64,000 nt of DNA from Cladopsammia gracilis (taxonomy: Eukaryota; Cnidaria; Anthozoa; Scleractinia; Dendrophylliidae). Made by a program: the position numbers and the translations under genes. Location of the stretch: NCBI GenBank assembly GCA_022457155.1, contig JAJGOT010000001.1, forward strand, positions 2,255,001-2,319,000, read 5' to 3'. Shown piece by piece: positions 32,065-42,634 of this stretch. The notes under the pieces were generated by a model. That model was not told the DNA's origin. It saw only the letters and a list, made by a program, of their open reading frames with translations, and did not search any database. Within the stretch, counting starts at the first letter, position 1. Every line of letters begins with the position of its first letter.

Positions 32065-33997
32065 TTGTCAATTTTGACAGCACATGTGCAGCTGGTGAAT
32101 TCGAAAGTCCTGAGGATGGATGTGGTCGATCTTGGTAGAAACGTTGACCGTATGTTGCTGCCAGTGACTGCAGCGATTTACCAAAATGGAGTGGAGAAGC
32201 CAGCAATGCGCTGGACATTTGAAATGGCGGTTGGCGCCATTAGCGACCAAAAGTTGCATGGATTCCTTCAAAGATTAAGAGGAGGATTTGGAATTGCAGA
32301 GCGTTGCTCGGAACGTACAATACGCAAATTCATAGTCTCACTGAGTACCAAAGACTTCAAAGTTACGCCAGAATTCCCAAAAGGACGACTCTTCGAAATC
32401 GATTGCGAAGAACAGTGGCAAACTGCATTGAAATACCTCGTGAACAGAGAGCGAGAATTAATAGGTACGTGCTGTGCATTAACTTATAGCTACTTATTAA
32501 AAGTACGGCAATTTTCAAAGGACTTGAAAAGCATTATTTGTCTTATATATTTGCCAATATTGGTTGACTGATACAGAAAGCTAAACTGGGATTGTTTTGA
32601 TATAATTGACTGCCTACGTTTACACCTAGACGATGTTGTCACTCATATTCACATGACTTATTTTTTTTTACAAGGTTTTGCATTTCGGCATAAATCAGAC
32701 CGGCGGGTTTGTAAAACAAGGGGAAAAAATGGTTTCGCCTGATGTCCCTAATGCAAATGTTTTCAATGTTCTTGGAGTCTATGATGCCTATGATCGGTCA
32801 TCTGAGTAATCTTCAGACGTTTGCTGTCACATTTGGCTTGCACCAGAAGAAACAAATGTCAACGTCGTTCACTATCGACACAGCAATTGCCAGAATCCAA
32901 GAAGTATATGACTTTGATTTCCGGTGTATAGATCGGTCAAAGCCTTCCTTGGGACAGAAGCCCAGACTCAAGGTCCGCAGGGAACCGTTTCGTCAGTCGT
33001 TGTGGAGGACGAAAGAAGGATCTTGCTTGCACTGGGAGAAATTAGATATCTTTTTCGAAAGTATGCCCCACAGCTTTTGGATGTGTTCAAACTTAAAAGC
33101 CTTTTGACGCTGGTAGTGGAGAACTTTTTCTCCGAGATTAGGGCAGGTGCATCTGACATGCCAATGCAGTTGCAATTTGATTTCCGCTTCAGTCGAGCAA
33201 TGAAGGAACATTTAAAGCAGATGTGCACAACCAGGTTTTCATACTACACAAGTGCGACGTCTCATTACCCAAGGGTCAAATCTGACTTGAAATATTCAGC
33301 CCTACCTAAGATGTCGCCGCCTTCTACAGCACAGTTGACAAAGCAACAAGTTCAGCAAATGAGAGACTAGCGCATGAAGTATGGTCAAAGTGTTCCACAG
33401 AAGACTGTGTGCAACATGAGCACCAAAGATAATCCGGGTACTCTGCCGATAAATCTTTATGCCCAGGTACAGCCTACAATAACGCCTTTGGATTTCTCGA
33501 AGATCGCAGAAGATGGACAAGATGGTGCCAGAACAACTGCTCATCATGACAACTCACACGAACTCCTTTATACCTCGGGAGATGTTGTTTTTCTTGCATC
33601 TGACGCCACATCTGGGCGGACAGTGGTATACGTACTAGAAGAAAGCATCACTGCCTCGACAAAGAAAGCAAAGGCCAGGTTATTTGAAGGTGACCCATTC
33701 AATCCTCTGATATTTTATACAGAAGGTGTTGTCGAGATCAATGTTAAGGACATAGGTGGCTCACTGGAAGAAACTGTTAGAGGAGATGGCAACATTGAAC
33801 TGACAGAAAATGAGTTTATAAGGTATCAGTCAAGATTGATTGAATGCGTGGATGCAGTGACTATTGAAGAGGCGAGGGAGATCAGTGAGGGCCTGGATAC
33901 TGACCAAGATCGTGCAGAGGATGCGAGGCCAAGACATGCATCACGTGCGCGAAAGAGGCTACATACGGACGATTTTCTGTATTATGACGACTGAAAA
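32065..33997 (+). pseudogene. Decayed multi-exon gene, probably transposon-encoded, function unknown
   Basis: A first exon (about 32114-32463, including VEKPAMRWTFEMAVGA and ERTIRKFIVSL) ends at donor GTACGT. A second begins after TTTTTTTTACAAG (32676) and runs into a stop and frameshift near 32808. A long frame follows (32924-33370, VVENFFSEIRAG and MQLQFDFRFSRAMKEHL). It continues after a single in-frame TAG (33368-33370) to 33994 with an acidic, arginine-rich C-terminus. The E-N-F-F-x-x-I-R patch recalls the C-terminal E region of P-element/Kolobok-like transposases, but that is weak. Direct GGGAACA repeats flank the gene. Confidence 0.45.
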
Positions 33998-34242
33998 GGT
34001 GAGGTCAGGATTCTTAGTATTTCCCAAGCATTATCTTCATTTGTTGGAAAAAGTTGATGTAATTACAACGATTTGTTTTAAATTTTGTTACGAAATACTT
34101 TCACAAAGTCAAAAATATCACAGAAATAATGATCAAAATTTATCAGCAACACTGTAGACCTTCAATCAGTTATTTTGTTTTGTTCAGTTTGGTTAATTAG
34201 GACGTATATGCAAAGAATAAGAGAAAAAATTTAATCTTGAAA

Positions 34243-34321
34243 GGGTAACAAGGGAACAAGGTGAAATTTTGGACGGGAACAAGGGAACAGAGTTAAAATT
34301 TTGAAGGGAACACGGGAACAC
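34243..34321 (+). repeat. GGGAACAAGGGAACACGGG short tandem repeats (right block)
   Basis: Same repeat as 31486-31610 in the same orientation, immediately followed by CCCCCCCTGGGGG. Confidence 0.5.
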
Positions 34322-34784
34322 AGACCCCCCCTGGGGGACCCTCTGTGATGGCTAGTTTGTTTGAGCTTTTGTGAATTGTTTATATCGCGATCGGTTACTC
34401 TGACACATTTCTACACTCAACAAAGAGGTCTCGGTTCTGCGGAGAAGAGAGTTTCTACACTAGATAGAGCAGCGTAAATTAGTGGAAAGCTTTCTGCTTT
34501 GTAATACATGCGATTTTGGGATTTTGTTGGATCATTTTGATCATTTGCAATCTGATATTTCAATGAATTATGCGGCTTCACGCAATCGTGGAACCAAGCG
34601 TTTGACTTCTGCCGTTAGGATCTCTAGTCTGCTGGGAAAAATGTTGGTTTTTAGGACTCATGGTTTATTTGATAACATAACGCCCCGAAGAGTGAGTAGA
34701 GAGAGTTGAGGTGAGCAATTACATTGTTCATGGAACATTGCTGCAAGAGCTGTTTCATCGATTGAAGGAATTTAAAACGAACCG

Positions 34785-35910
34785 TTATTTATCAAGCCAA
34801 TTTGGATCTAGCCTGTTTTTAAATGAGCTTAAAATAATTCTTTTTCAAGTTATAAGCTTATTAGATCCATGAAATATTGCTGAGGATGATCATTGATACA
34901 TTGTACAGTACAATTGTAAAAAAAGTTTAAGATATTTACAGTCAAATCGGATGTCAGTCCAACCAGCTTTCATGTTGTTCGCATTGAGTTGCAAATTTGT
35001 TTGCGTAGATTACTCCGGATTCCTCTAAAATTGAACCTTTGGCTTGTAATATCTTAAAAAGTTCTTCATAAAACGAAAAAATTACGAAGACTGCCCTGTT
35101 GGGAACTAGCAAGGTTCGCTGTTACCATAAAGCAGATAAAAAAATTGTGAACTGAAAAAAGGTTTTCACTTGGGAAGTTGTTGTTTGTTCAATTCGGTTA
35201 CCGTTTGTTTGGATAAAATTGAAAATGTTGCTTAGGATATCTTGGGAATTCGGCCCCCGCTTCTTCATCGTTCGCATGACAGAACTAATAAACCAAATGG
35301 ACAATATTGAAATTCCCATTTTAAAAGGAGTTTGCCGAAGAAATAGCTTATTTATCAAGCCAATTTGGATCTAGCCTGTTTTTAAATGAGCTTAAAATAA
35401 TTCTTTTTCAAGTTATAAGCTTATTAGATCCATGAAATATTGCTGAGGATGATCATTGATACATTGTACAGTACAATTGTAAAAAAAGTTTAAGATATTT
35501 ACAGTCAAATCGGATGTCAGTCCAACCAGCTTTCATGTTGTTCGCATTGGGTTGCAAATTTGTTTGCGTAGATTACTCCGGATTCCTCTAAAATTGAACC
35601 TTTGGCTTGGAATATCTTAAAAAGTTCTTCATAAAACGAAAAAATTACGAAGACTGCCCTGTTGGGAACTAGCAAGGTTCGCTGTTACCATAAAGCAGAT
35701 AAAAAAATTGTGAACTGAAAAAAGGTTTTCACTTGGGAAGTTGTTGTTTGTTCAATTCGGTTACCGTTTGTTTGGATAAAATTGAAAATGTTGCTTAGGA
35801 TATCTTGGGAATTCGGCCCCCGCTTCTTCATCGTTCGCATGACAGAACTAATAAATCAAATGGACAATATTGAAATTCCCATTTTAAAAGGAGTTTGCCG
35901 AAGAAATAGC
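34785..35910 (+). repeat. Near-perfect tandem duplication of a 563-bp unit
   Basis: Unit 1 34785-35347 and unit 2 35348-35910 both start TTATTTATCAAGCCAATTTG. By eye only about three substitutions separate them, so the duplication is very recent or an assembly duplicate. The unit has no recognised coding content; reading frames at 35122-35358 and 35782-36039 overlap it. Confidence 0.9.
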
Positions 35911-36921
35911 TACTCATGTGCAAGCAAGTTGTTCGCGGCGGTTGTAAATTCAGTGCTCCGAGAAAACAAACTGTCAATGAAAATACCAATGTTACGGCGG
36001 AATTTCGCAAAGTCGTGTGGAAAGGAACATCCGATTTGACTGCAAAATGTTTTAGCATTAAGCTTGTAAAAGGGATACAGTTTCATGACAATGTTGTAAG
36101 ACGTAAATTAAAGAGATTTTTATATTTTTTGGAAGATGCGTTTTTTACTGTAAGTAGACTGATCTCCATCCTAAGTGAGAAAAATATTCATCGCTTGATT
36201 CGTTAAGAGCGTGACTTTTGTCTTGCTTGAATCTCGCTCGTGTCTGGCCATAAATTTTCAAACAGGGTGGTTTGAATATGGCCCGATTCTCACTCAGTCA
36301 AGCTATCCAAATGTCACGGCGGTACAAGTCACGTTCGATTCTCGCTGATTAGCATGTTTTTTTGTATGGCCTGAGTCCGGTTTTGTAAAAACAATCAGAT
36401 ACAATGACAATATAGAACAAATTCAGTAACATTTGACAATTTGTCACATCGTTAATGAGCTTACTTCTATACCTTTGTTGTTTACGATAATAATTGTTCC
36501 ACGGTTGTTGGAACTTGGTGTAAAACACCAGCCTCTCCACAGTTTGGGTCCATACACATTTTAACATCTTCAAGTACCTTGACTGGGGCTCATTAGTAAA
36601 ACAGAAATGAAAGACTTGCATTTCGACATTCCATCACATACATTTACATGTATCCAAGAAATTAAATTCAGGGAACCTTTTTTATATATCAAATTTTGAA
36701 ACTAGATGAAAGCAAAAACCCAATTAATTAAAAAACGAGTATGTAGATTAATCAATGGAACTTAAGAAATGTCTGTCCGTATATGCTTAAGTACATGTAC
36801 CATAAAGGCAGAATTAATCAATAAGATCTGTATTTACAAGCGATTATATGAAAAAGAGTTATCAATAACTTTACTAATCTCTTCAGACTGTTGGGTTTCT
36901 ATTGATGCTATTACTTCTTAC
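35911..36921. other. No gene assigned
   Basis: A plus-strand frame 35916-36206 (starting MCKQVVRGGCKFS) follows the duplicated unit, but no domain, poly(A) signal or splice site clearly supports it. The rest is AT-rich. Confidence 0.35.
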
Positions 36922-37290
36922 CTATGTGTTGTTTAAATCCGTTTTGATCAATGGTCACAGTTGGAGGGATTGCCTCAAAGAAACCATTTACATACCCATC
37001 TCTGCTATGAAAAGGCAAAGATGAATGTACCTTTTCATCACATGATGGGTAGTAAAATCTCTTCGGGCAGTTATTACACCTGATTTGTATTTTCCCTACC
37101 AAACACAATGGGCATAAATCAGGTGAAGGGAGGCCCTCACAACTAAGGGCAGTCTCCATCAGCAGCTTTCAATTGTTGTCCCAGTTTGATGTCAAATTTG
37201 ACATTCGGGTCTCCCAATTTTTGGATAATGGATTGCCCATTGTTTCAAGGATGTCATCACATCTTGTCAAGGCAGCCTCAAGATTATCTG
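36922..37290 (-). pseudogene. Exon with a cysteine/histidine-rich domain like KDZ-transposon CxC domains
   Basis: Minus strand: acceptor TTTTCTTTTCCACAG, then DNLEAALTRCDDILETMG and SKNWETRMSNL. One in-frame TGA follows, then CPLCLVGKIQIRCNNCPK, YYPSCDEKVH and PFHSRDGYVN, ending at donor GTAAGA. The spacing C-x2-C ... C-x2-C ... C-x2-[CD] ... H ... H-x-R fits the treble-clef-like CxC modules that accompany Kyakuja-Dileera-Zisupton transposases. The TGA suggests decay, unless a short intron removes it. No transposase core is seen nearby. Confidence 0.45.
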
Positions 37291-37963
37291 TGGAAAAGAA
37301 AAGGTTTGGTCAGTCAGGAAAACTACATCCTTAAAGATCAAAAATAATTACAGTGTATGACCTGTGAAAACTAGATTTACATGTAATAACTGTAATAATA
37401 TTGCCAAAAATGCTCTGAACATACTTCTAGAAGATATTTAAGGAATAGTTCATACTTCCTCTTGTCATGTTCTTTTTATCAACCCCTGAATAAAAGATGC
37501 CCTTTCCTTGCATTTCTTCCTTTTCTCATGTTTTTTTTTTTTAATGAAAAACAGACATATTGCATGCGCTTTCCAAGTACAGTGTTGACTATGCAGCTAT
37601 CCAGATGTGGCTATTGTTATTCACGTAGCTACTGTTTTCAGACGTTACTTGTAGAGGCCAGGCATTCTGCATGAGTTACACTGTAAGCCTTAAAGTGTAC
37701 ATGAAGTGACATTTCACTACCATTTTTTTTTTCGGTAATCTAAAAATAGGTTTAACAAAAACAAAACGCAAACAGCGGTTACAAACATTTGTCTAAAATG
37801 CATTTCTTTCAGTTACTTGACGTTTCGTATGTAAGTAACTGTAAGTTACAAAAGTAGTTAAGTCAGTTAACGTAATAACGTAAAATACCTCTAATCACGT
37901 TTTGTACAATAGCGCACTTTGCTTCAGTTCATCTTCATGGTCTTCTTGAGTGGCATGTGCATC
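37291..37963. other. No gene recognised
   Basis: AT-rich sequence without supported features. Confidence 0.4.
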
Positions 37964-38248
37964 TTATGAAAAAAATCTCACTCGCACAGCTCGTCCACTT
38001 CGAGTTGTTACTGCCCTCATGAATGTCAGTGTATCATCATCATTATCATCATCCACTGCATGTTCACCTTCACTATCCGTGTCATATTCGTCCTCCTGGA
38101 GATTGCTAGTCATTCCGTTTACTTCATGCTCTTGCTCCTCTTCCTCTCTCTCCTCCTCTTCATGGGCGATAATTGGTGCGTCTGGTATATGATTCTGGAA
38201 TAGGTTAACCTTACCTTTGGTGTAGTCTGAAAGGGATGGGCGGTACAT
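37964..38248 (-). pseudogene. Terminal exons of an unidentified, possibly retroelement, protein
   Basis: Minus strand: MYRPSLSDYTK then donor GTAAGG, a 30-base gap, acceptor ATACCAG, a highly acidic stretch (EEEEREEEEQEHE, DDDNDDD), and a basic end TTRSGRAVRVR before the stop at 37964. A T-R-S-G-R patch near the C-terminus is common in LTR-retrotransposon integrases, but nothing else supports that. Confidence 0.25.
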
Positions 38249-38472
38249 ATGTTGGTCATCGTAAATTCATATCTGAACGAACAAACAGACGATTTTGAAA
38301 GCAAGGGGCCTGGCACTAACAGGTATATACCTGGTATATGATTCTGGAATAGGTTAACCTTACCTTTGGTGTAGTCTGAAAGGGATGGGCGGTACATATG
38401 TTGGTCATCGTAAATTCATATCTGAACGAACAAACAGACGATTTTGAAAGCAAGGGGCCTGGCACTAACAGG
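38182..38472. repeat. Tandem duplication, 149-bp period
   Basis: Units 38182-38323 and 38331-38472 are identical by eye, from CTGGTATATGATTCTGGAAT to GGCACTAACAGG. The duplicate carries the MYRPSLSDYTK exon a second time. Confidence 0.85.
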
Positions 38473-38569
38473 CTTGGTTACCTTGCTTCCCATCCGCCAT
38501 TTTGATTTTCCCATAAACCATCACTCCCTTTACTAGTTCCATTCCTCTTAGCGAGTACTGGGACCGAGA

Positions 38570-38800
38570 TACAACCATTTGTTCGTCTGGTGTGAATTTA
38601 AGTCGGACTTCGGACGACTTATCCGTCTAGACGAACAAATCGTCCTCGAAAAATCGTCTTAATAGACGGCCAAATCGACGGACAAAATCAGACGACTTTT
38701 ACGTCCAAAATTTTGTTCGTCCCGTTTTCTCACTAAGACGACTTGTCCGTCTGAGACGACTTGTCCGTCCAGACGATTTGTCCGTCTCTAGTGTGAAAAC
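38570..38800. repeat. GACGGACAAGTCGTC-type short repeat block
   Basis: Many variants of GTCCGTCTGAGACGACTTG and its complement, ending in CTAGTGTGAAAACGGCC. Probably the end of a TIR element whose partner end was not located. The minus-strand open frame 38699-39124 is partly produced by it. Confidence 0.4.
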
Positions 38801-39628
38801 GGCCAATGTCAATAACACTTTGTTAACGCAATTCAGTTTGCACCCTCTTGTCCTTTGCCTTCTCCTCCCCCTTCTGTTTAATCGAGCTAAATTTCTTGAT
38901 ATCCTGAAAGTGATGTCAAGCAAAGTTTCTGGTAGCTCCCCCGTACTCAACCAAAACAAATATCTCTGATTCTCTATTGTCACAAATAAATCCCTGCCTC
39001 TATAGTCAAAACCATGAAATGTGGGATCGAGACGCTTCATTATCGGTGGGAGGAACCTGCATTGAAGCCAGCAGTAATAATGCGGGCAGTTCTTTGTTGG
39101 CAATTCTTGCGGAATGGCCAACAAATGGCGCCGGGATTGTTGTAACTAACGTCAGTAGAATATAGCAACCTTCAAGAAGCTGTCTCGAAGGCCCTCCAGG
39201 CATGATGATCAATTTAATGAAATGGGGTCAGATCCAAAAGCATACTGCAAGTTTTTTTAAATCTGGGAGGGATTGAATTTTGTTTCGTTATCATTCACAT
39301 ATACATTAAAACCTTTTATAATGCTAATGTTTCAAAGGCGCGGCTTCTGACTTTACTTTGTTCGTCATTCTTAGGTCGGACATAGCAAAGCAATCCGACA
39401 AAACTTGATGGCTGCCAAAGGTGTGACGGCCACATGCATGTTGATGGTGGAAAAAATAAAAGGAGGTGACAAAAAATCGTTTGTTTATTACCACTAACGT
39501 GACGGAGATGACATAACCTGTAAACAAAGAATGGGACCTCTTTTCTTTCACGTTGCTAGAAATTGGGCGCAATTTACACTGAAACCGTTCCGGTGCAATA
39601 GGGCTTTTCACATCTAGAGACCGGTGTA

Positions 39629-40424
39629 TTTTGAAGACGATGGCCACTCAGAAGGAGTGCCAAAAAGGTATATATCAATTGACATTAGCGAATACATATC
39701 ATGACATGATATAAAAATGCGTTTCTCTGGCATGTTCTTATTTCTTTATTCATTCTCGATATATAACCCCAAAGAAAAAGCAGCGACGTTGCAAAGTAAC
39801 CGAGGCGGAGGACGAAATAGTACTCCAGTCCTATGAACTATTCTCGACCGCTGGATGGAAGGCCGTACTGGAAAACGTCAAAGAACGAGTACGAGAACCA
39901 ATGACTGGAAACGCTCTTCAAGCGAACAAAATCAAGGATTATTACCTAGACAAACAAGTTCCAACAAAGCCTTTCTTAAGCGCATACAAAGAATCGTCAA
40001 CCAGAATGTCCAGAAATCTCTCCGTCCTCATCATCAAAGCACATCAACAAGCCAGACGCAAAGAATGTCGGAGACCATACAGCAAAGCAAAACCCGTTAC
40101 TCACGCAAGTGTGCCCACTCCGAGTTACGAAAGACCAACAAGTTTGCGCATGCCGCAAATCTAGATTCCACCGATTCCAGCGACGAAGGCCTGGAGGTCG
40201 TCGACGAACCAGTGGTGAATCACGACCCGCCAGAGGCCAGCGTAGAAGGTAACAGAGACGACAAAGAAAGCATGAAAATAAGAAAACAAAAATCAGAGCA
40301 TCGTGGGAAATTTGCCAAACAGGCAAGTAAAGCTCACGTGGAGATATGTAGTAAAGCGATGAAAATGATGGATAAAATACAAAATCTGCTAGAAAAATAT
40401 GATTCAAATGATGGCACGGCTTGA
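39629..40424 (+). CDS. Possible small two-exon gene, frame unresolved
   Basis: ATGGCCACTCAGAAGGAGTG ... AAAAG with donor GTATAT (39638-39669) is followed by an exon from about 39777. Its first part reads PKKKQRRCKVTEAEDEIV and YELFSTAGWKAVLENVKE, open to 40164. A second, longer frame (39855-40424) ends in a charged helical tail (KAMKMMDKIQNLLEKYD), with AATAAA at 40492-40497. The two frames overlap for 300 bases, so either a small intron or a frameshift joins them. No family recognised. Poly(A) signal placement supports transcription. Confidence 0.35.
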
Positions 40425-40548
40425 CTTTGCACTGAACATGATGTGTAAATTAAAATATGGAAATAGATTATCCACACACTGTTTAGGAAATAATAAAAAT
40501 AAATTACGACTTTGTCACCTAATCTTGCTTCTGCTGCTTTACTATTGT

Positions 40549-40726
40549 CAGCCTGCATAACAGGCGTTATTGGAGGGCGCTCAAGCTAGTTTTGGGGCGC
40601 GAGTGCGTAGCGCGAGACACGCACGGGGAGTGAAACGTGTCTCGCGCTTTGCGCTCGTGTCTCGCACAACGCGGTTGTGCCCCAAAACCCGCTTGAGCGC
40701 CCCAATAACGCCTGTTATGCAGGCTA
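40549..40726. mobile_element. 178-bp TIR element, TAGCCTG type, with 9-bp target duplication
   Basis: CAGCCTGCATAACAGGCGTT and (reversed) TAGCCTGCATAACAGGCGTT begin inverted repeats of about 40 bp around a GC-rich core. TACTATTGT is repeated exactly at both sides (40540-40548 and 40727-40735). A 9-bp duplication suggests mobilisation by a Mutator-like transposase. Confidence 0.85.
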
Positions 40727-40983
40727 TACTATTGTTAGTTTTTTATTCTAAATTTCGCAACAGAATCAACTTTGCATATTTAACAGTTGTTTTCCACTAC
40801 AATAGCTCATTAGCGTATGAAGTGGAGTTATGCGAAACCTCTATAAGCGCGGCGATAAGCACGCAATCGAGAATTTTGATACGAGTAAACAGGGAAAGAT
40901 CCTTTCAATTTCAACACAGCAAGGCAACACATTTTAAGTCATATGGAAATGCCCCCACCCATCCAAGCAATCTGAAAAGCAAA

Positions 40984-41010
40984 ATGGACAGCCCTCTTCT
41001 GCGTTTAGTT
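40984..41010 (+). CDS. Secreted-protein gene 2, exon 1
   Basis: ATG plus eight codons (MDSPLLRLV) and donor GTAAGT, phase 0. Same length and splice site as 5280-5306. Homology to copy 1 continues on both sides (AATCTGAAAAG upstream, GTACAAAAC downstream). Confidence 0.55.
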
Positions 41011-41108
41011 GTAAGTACAAAACGTTATTGCTTTAAAATATTAAAAGTTCCCTTCTGGGGGGTAACGGAATGAAGCAATTGGGAGGATTTGTTTGAAAAG
41101 GTGGTATG

Positions 41109-42077
41109 GCCTGGCGCGCGCTACTGTGTACTGTGTAACACCGTGCACTAACTCACGCTTCTGTGAAAGGCACGGATTTCGCGCAAAAGCACAGGAGAAG
41201 AAACAAAGGCACAAGTTACAGGTTTGGCACGTTTTACTTAATGCTTAGGCGCAGTTTAGGCACAGCTTAGGCACAGTTTACGCGCCTGAGTTTACGTAGA
41301 TTTAGGCACGTGTTTGGGAACTCGTCCGAGTGAAGGCAAGCGGCGTACGAAAATTCTCGTCGAGTGACCAGCCAGATTCAATCCGAAAAAAATATGCTTA
41401 TCAGCAAGAATCGATCGAGAAAAATTCTTGTAAATTGCTTTGACCGGCATAGTCTCAAACAGTCAAGTAGTGAGAATACAAAAATAATTAAAAATTGTAC
41501 ATAATCGATCGGAAATCATAGAGAATTTCGCCTCCTCGTCGCTTAAAGCTTCGGCTGCATTTGGTTTGTTTCCTTTGCCTTCTTTTTCAGTTGCCATACA
41601 TTCTCTTGCTTGTTGAAACGCTTTGTCGTCAATAATGCTCACAGAGTGTTTACTTTTTGCGAAATGCCAGTTGAGACTCGAAATCAATCCTCGAAGGCTT
41701 GAAGGCTCGCAGTCTTCGCCGGCTTTTCTTTTAACACTTAAAATAAATTCGCATACGTACTTGTTGAGTTCTTCTGGTTGAATTTCTTGTTGTTGTTGTT
41801 TTGCTCTTCGTGGATTAACTTCGCTCGCTGAGTATTTTGTTTTCCTGCTCTTGAATGTATTCTTCAATTGGTTTGTCCGGAACTTTCAGTCATCTCTTGA
41901 GTTTTGAATAAAGAGTTAAAAGTTCAAGCACTGAATAGTTTTGTGAAAAAAAAAGGCTAGCGCCAGCGACAGTACAAGCGCCTTTGAAAATACTGATATG
42001 TCATGATAGTTACGGGGGGGGGGGGGGGGGGGGGGGGGGGTTTCACGCGCGAAATTCTATCAGAAAATCTCAGTATG
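41109..42077. mobile_element. Crypton-type insertion (969 bp) in intron 1 of gene 2
   Basis: The flanking sequence is continuous in gene copy 1 (5385-5435) but interrupted here. TATG occurs at both edges (41105-41108, 42074-42077), resembling the short TATG-type direct repeats of Cryptons. It contains a tyrosine-recombinase N-terminal fragment on the minus strand, GGCACAG-rich short repeats near 41240, and a run of about 27 G near 42015. Confidence 0.55.
41463..41867 (-). pseudogene. Crypton-derived tyrosine recombinase, N-terminal core-binding part
   Basis: A 134-codon frame with ELNKYVCEFILSVKRKAGED and SSLRGLISSLNWHFA, then ACMATEKEG-like spacing and EALSDEEA. This is the alpha-helical domain that precedes the catalytic domain in Crypton-derived proteins. 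The catalytic R-H-R-Y region is absent, so this is a truncated copy. Family assignment is by eye. Confidence 0.5.
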
Positions 42078-42215
42078 TATAAAATAAAAAAATAGTAATT
42101 TTCTTAACTGTTTGTCATACCACTCTTTAATGTATTATTAAGTTGTACAATTTCTGTGCCATAAATGACATCAAGACAATTTTTATCAATGCATTTTGTC
42201 GTAATTGTGATATAT
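42078..42215 (+). repeat. Paralogous flank preserving the empty Penelope target
   Basis: Matches 5420-5535 (CATACCACTCTTTAATGTAT ... GCATTTTGTCG) and runs without interruption through TAATTGTGATATATTTTA, the exact site occupied by the Penelope-like insertion in copy 1. Confidence 0.85.
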
Positions 42216-42472
42216 TTTACAGTGCGACCACGAAAAGCGTGAACGCCGAAAATATGTCTGGAATGTTTATTGCGTTACAGCCAATCACATTCAAGAACCA
42301 GTAGACGAAAAGCCGACAAATTGTAAACTGTAAGACCGAGTCACGAAACGGTATTATTTCAGTTTTATGACTTTTTCTTTCAAAAGACGTCTCATTTTTT
42401 TCCATACAAGCATTTGTTTGTTATTTGTTTGATTTTTTAGTTAGGAACTGTGAAGATAAGCAACTGTGAAGC

Positions 42473-42567
42473 ATTCCGATATATGCATTGCCCAATGACA
42501 AACCATAGTTAATCGAGGTTAACTATGGACAAACAAACGCTTTTGTGCAATGCATATATCGGAATGC
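42473..42567. repeat. Long hairpin
   Basis: GCATTCCGATATATGCATTG and AACCATAGTTAA are mirrored by TTAACTATGG and GCAATGCATATATCGGAATG. A small foldback element or remnant. Confidence 0.5.
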
Positions 42568-42634
42568 CTTTGTATGTGTGGAGAACAATAGAATAAAAAT
42601 GCTGAACTTCGTACAGAAGAAACATGTTTTGCGT

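Noticed and set aside
38699..39124. 141-codon minus-strand ORF
   Set aside because: Its C-terminal third is the GACGGAC repeat block and no domain is recognisable; kept out of the gene list.
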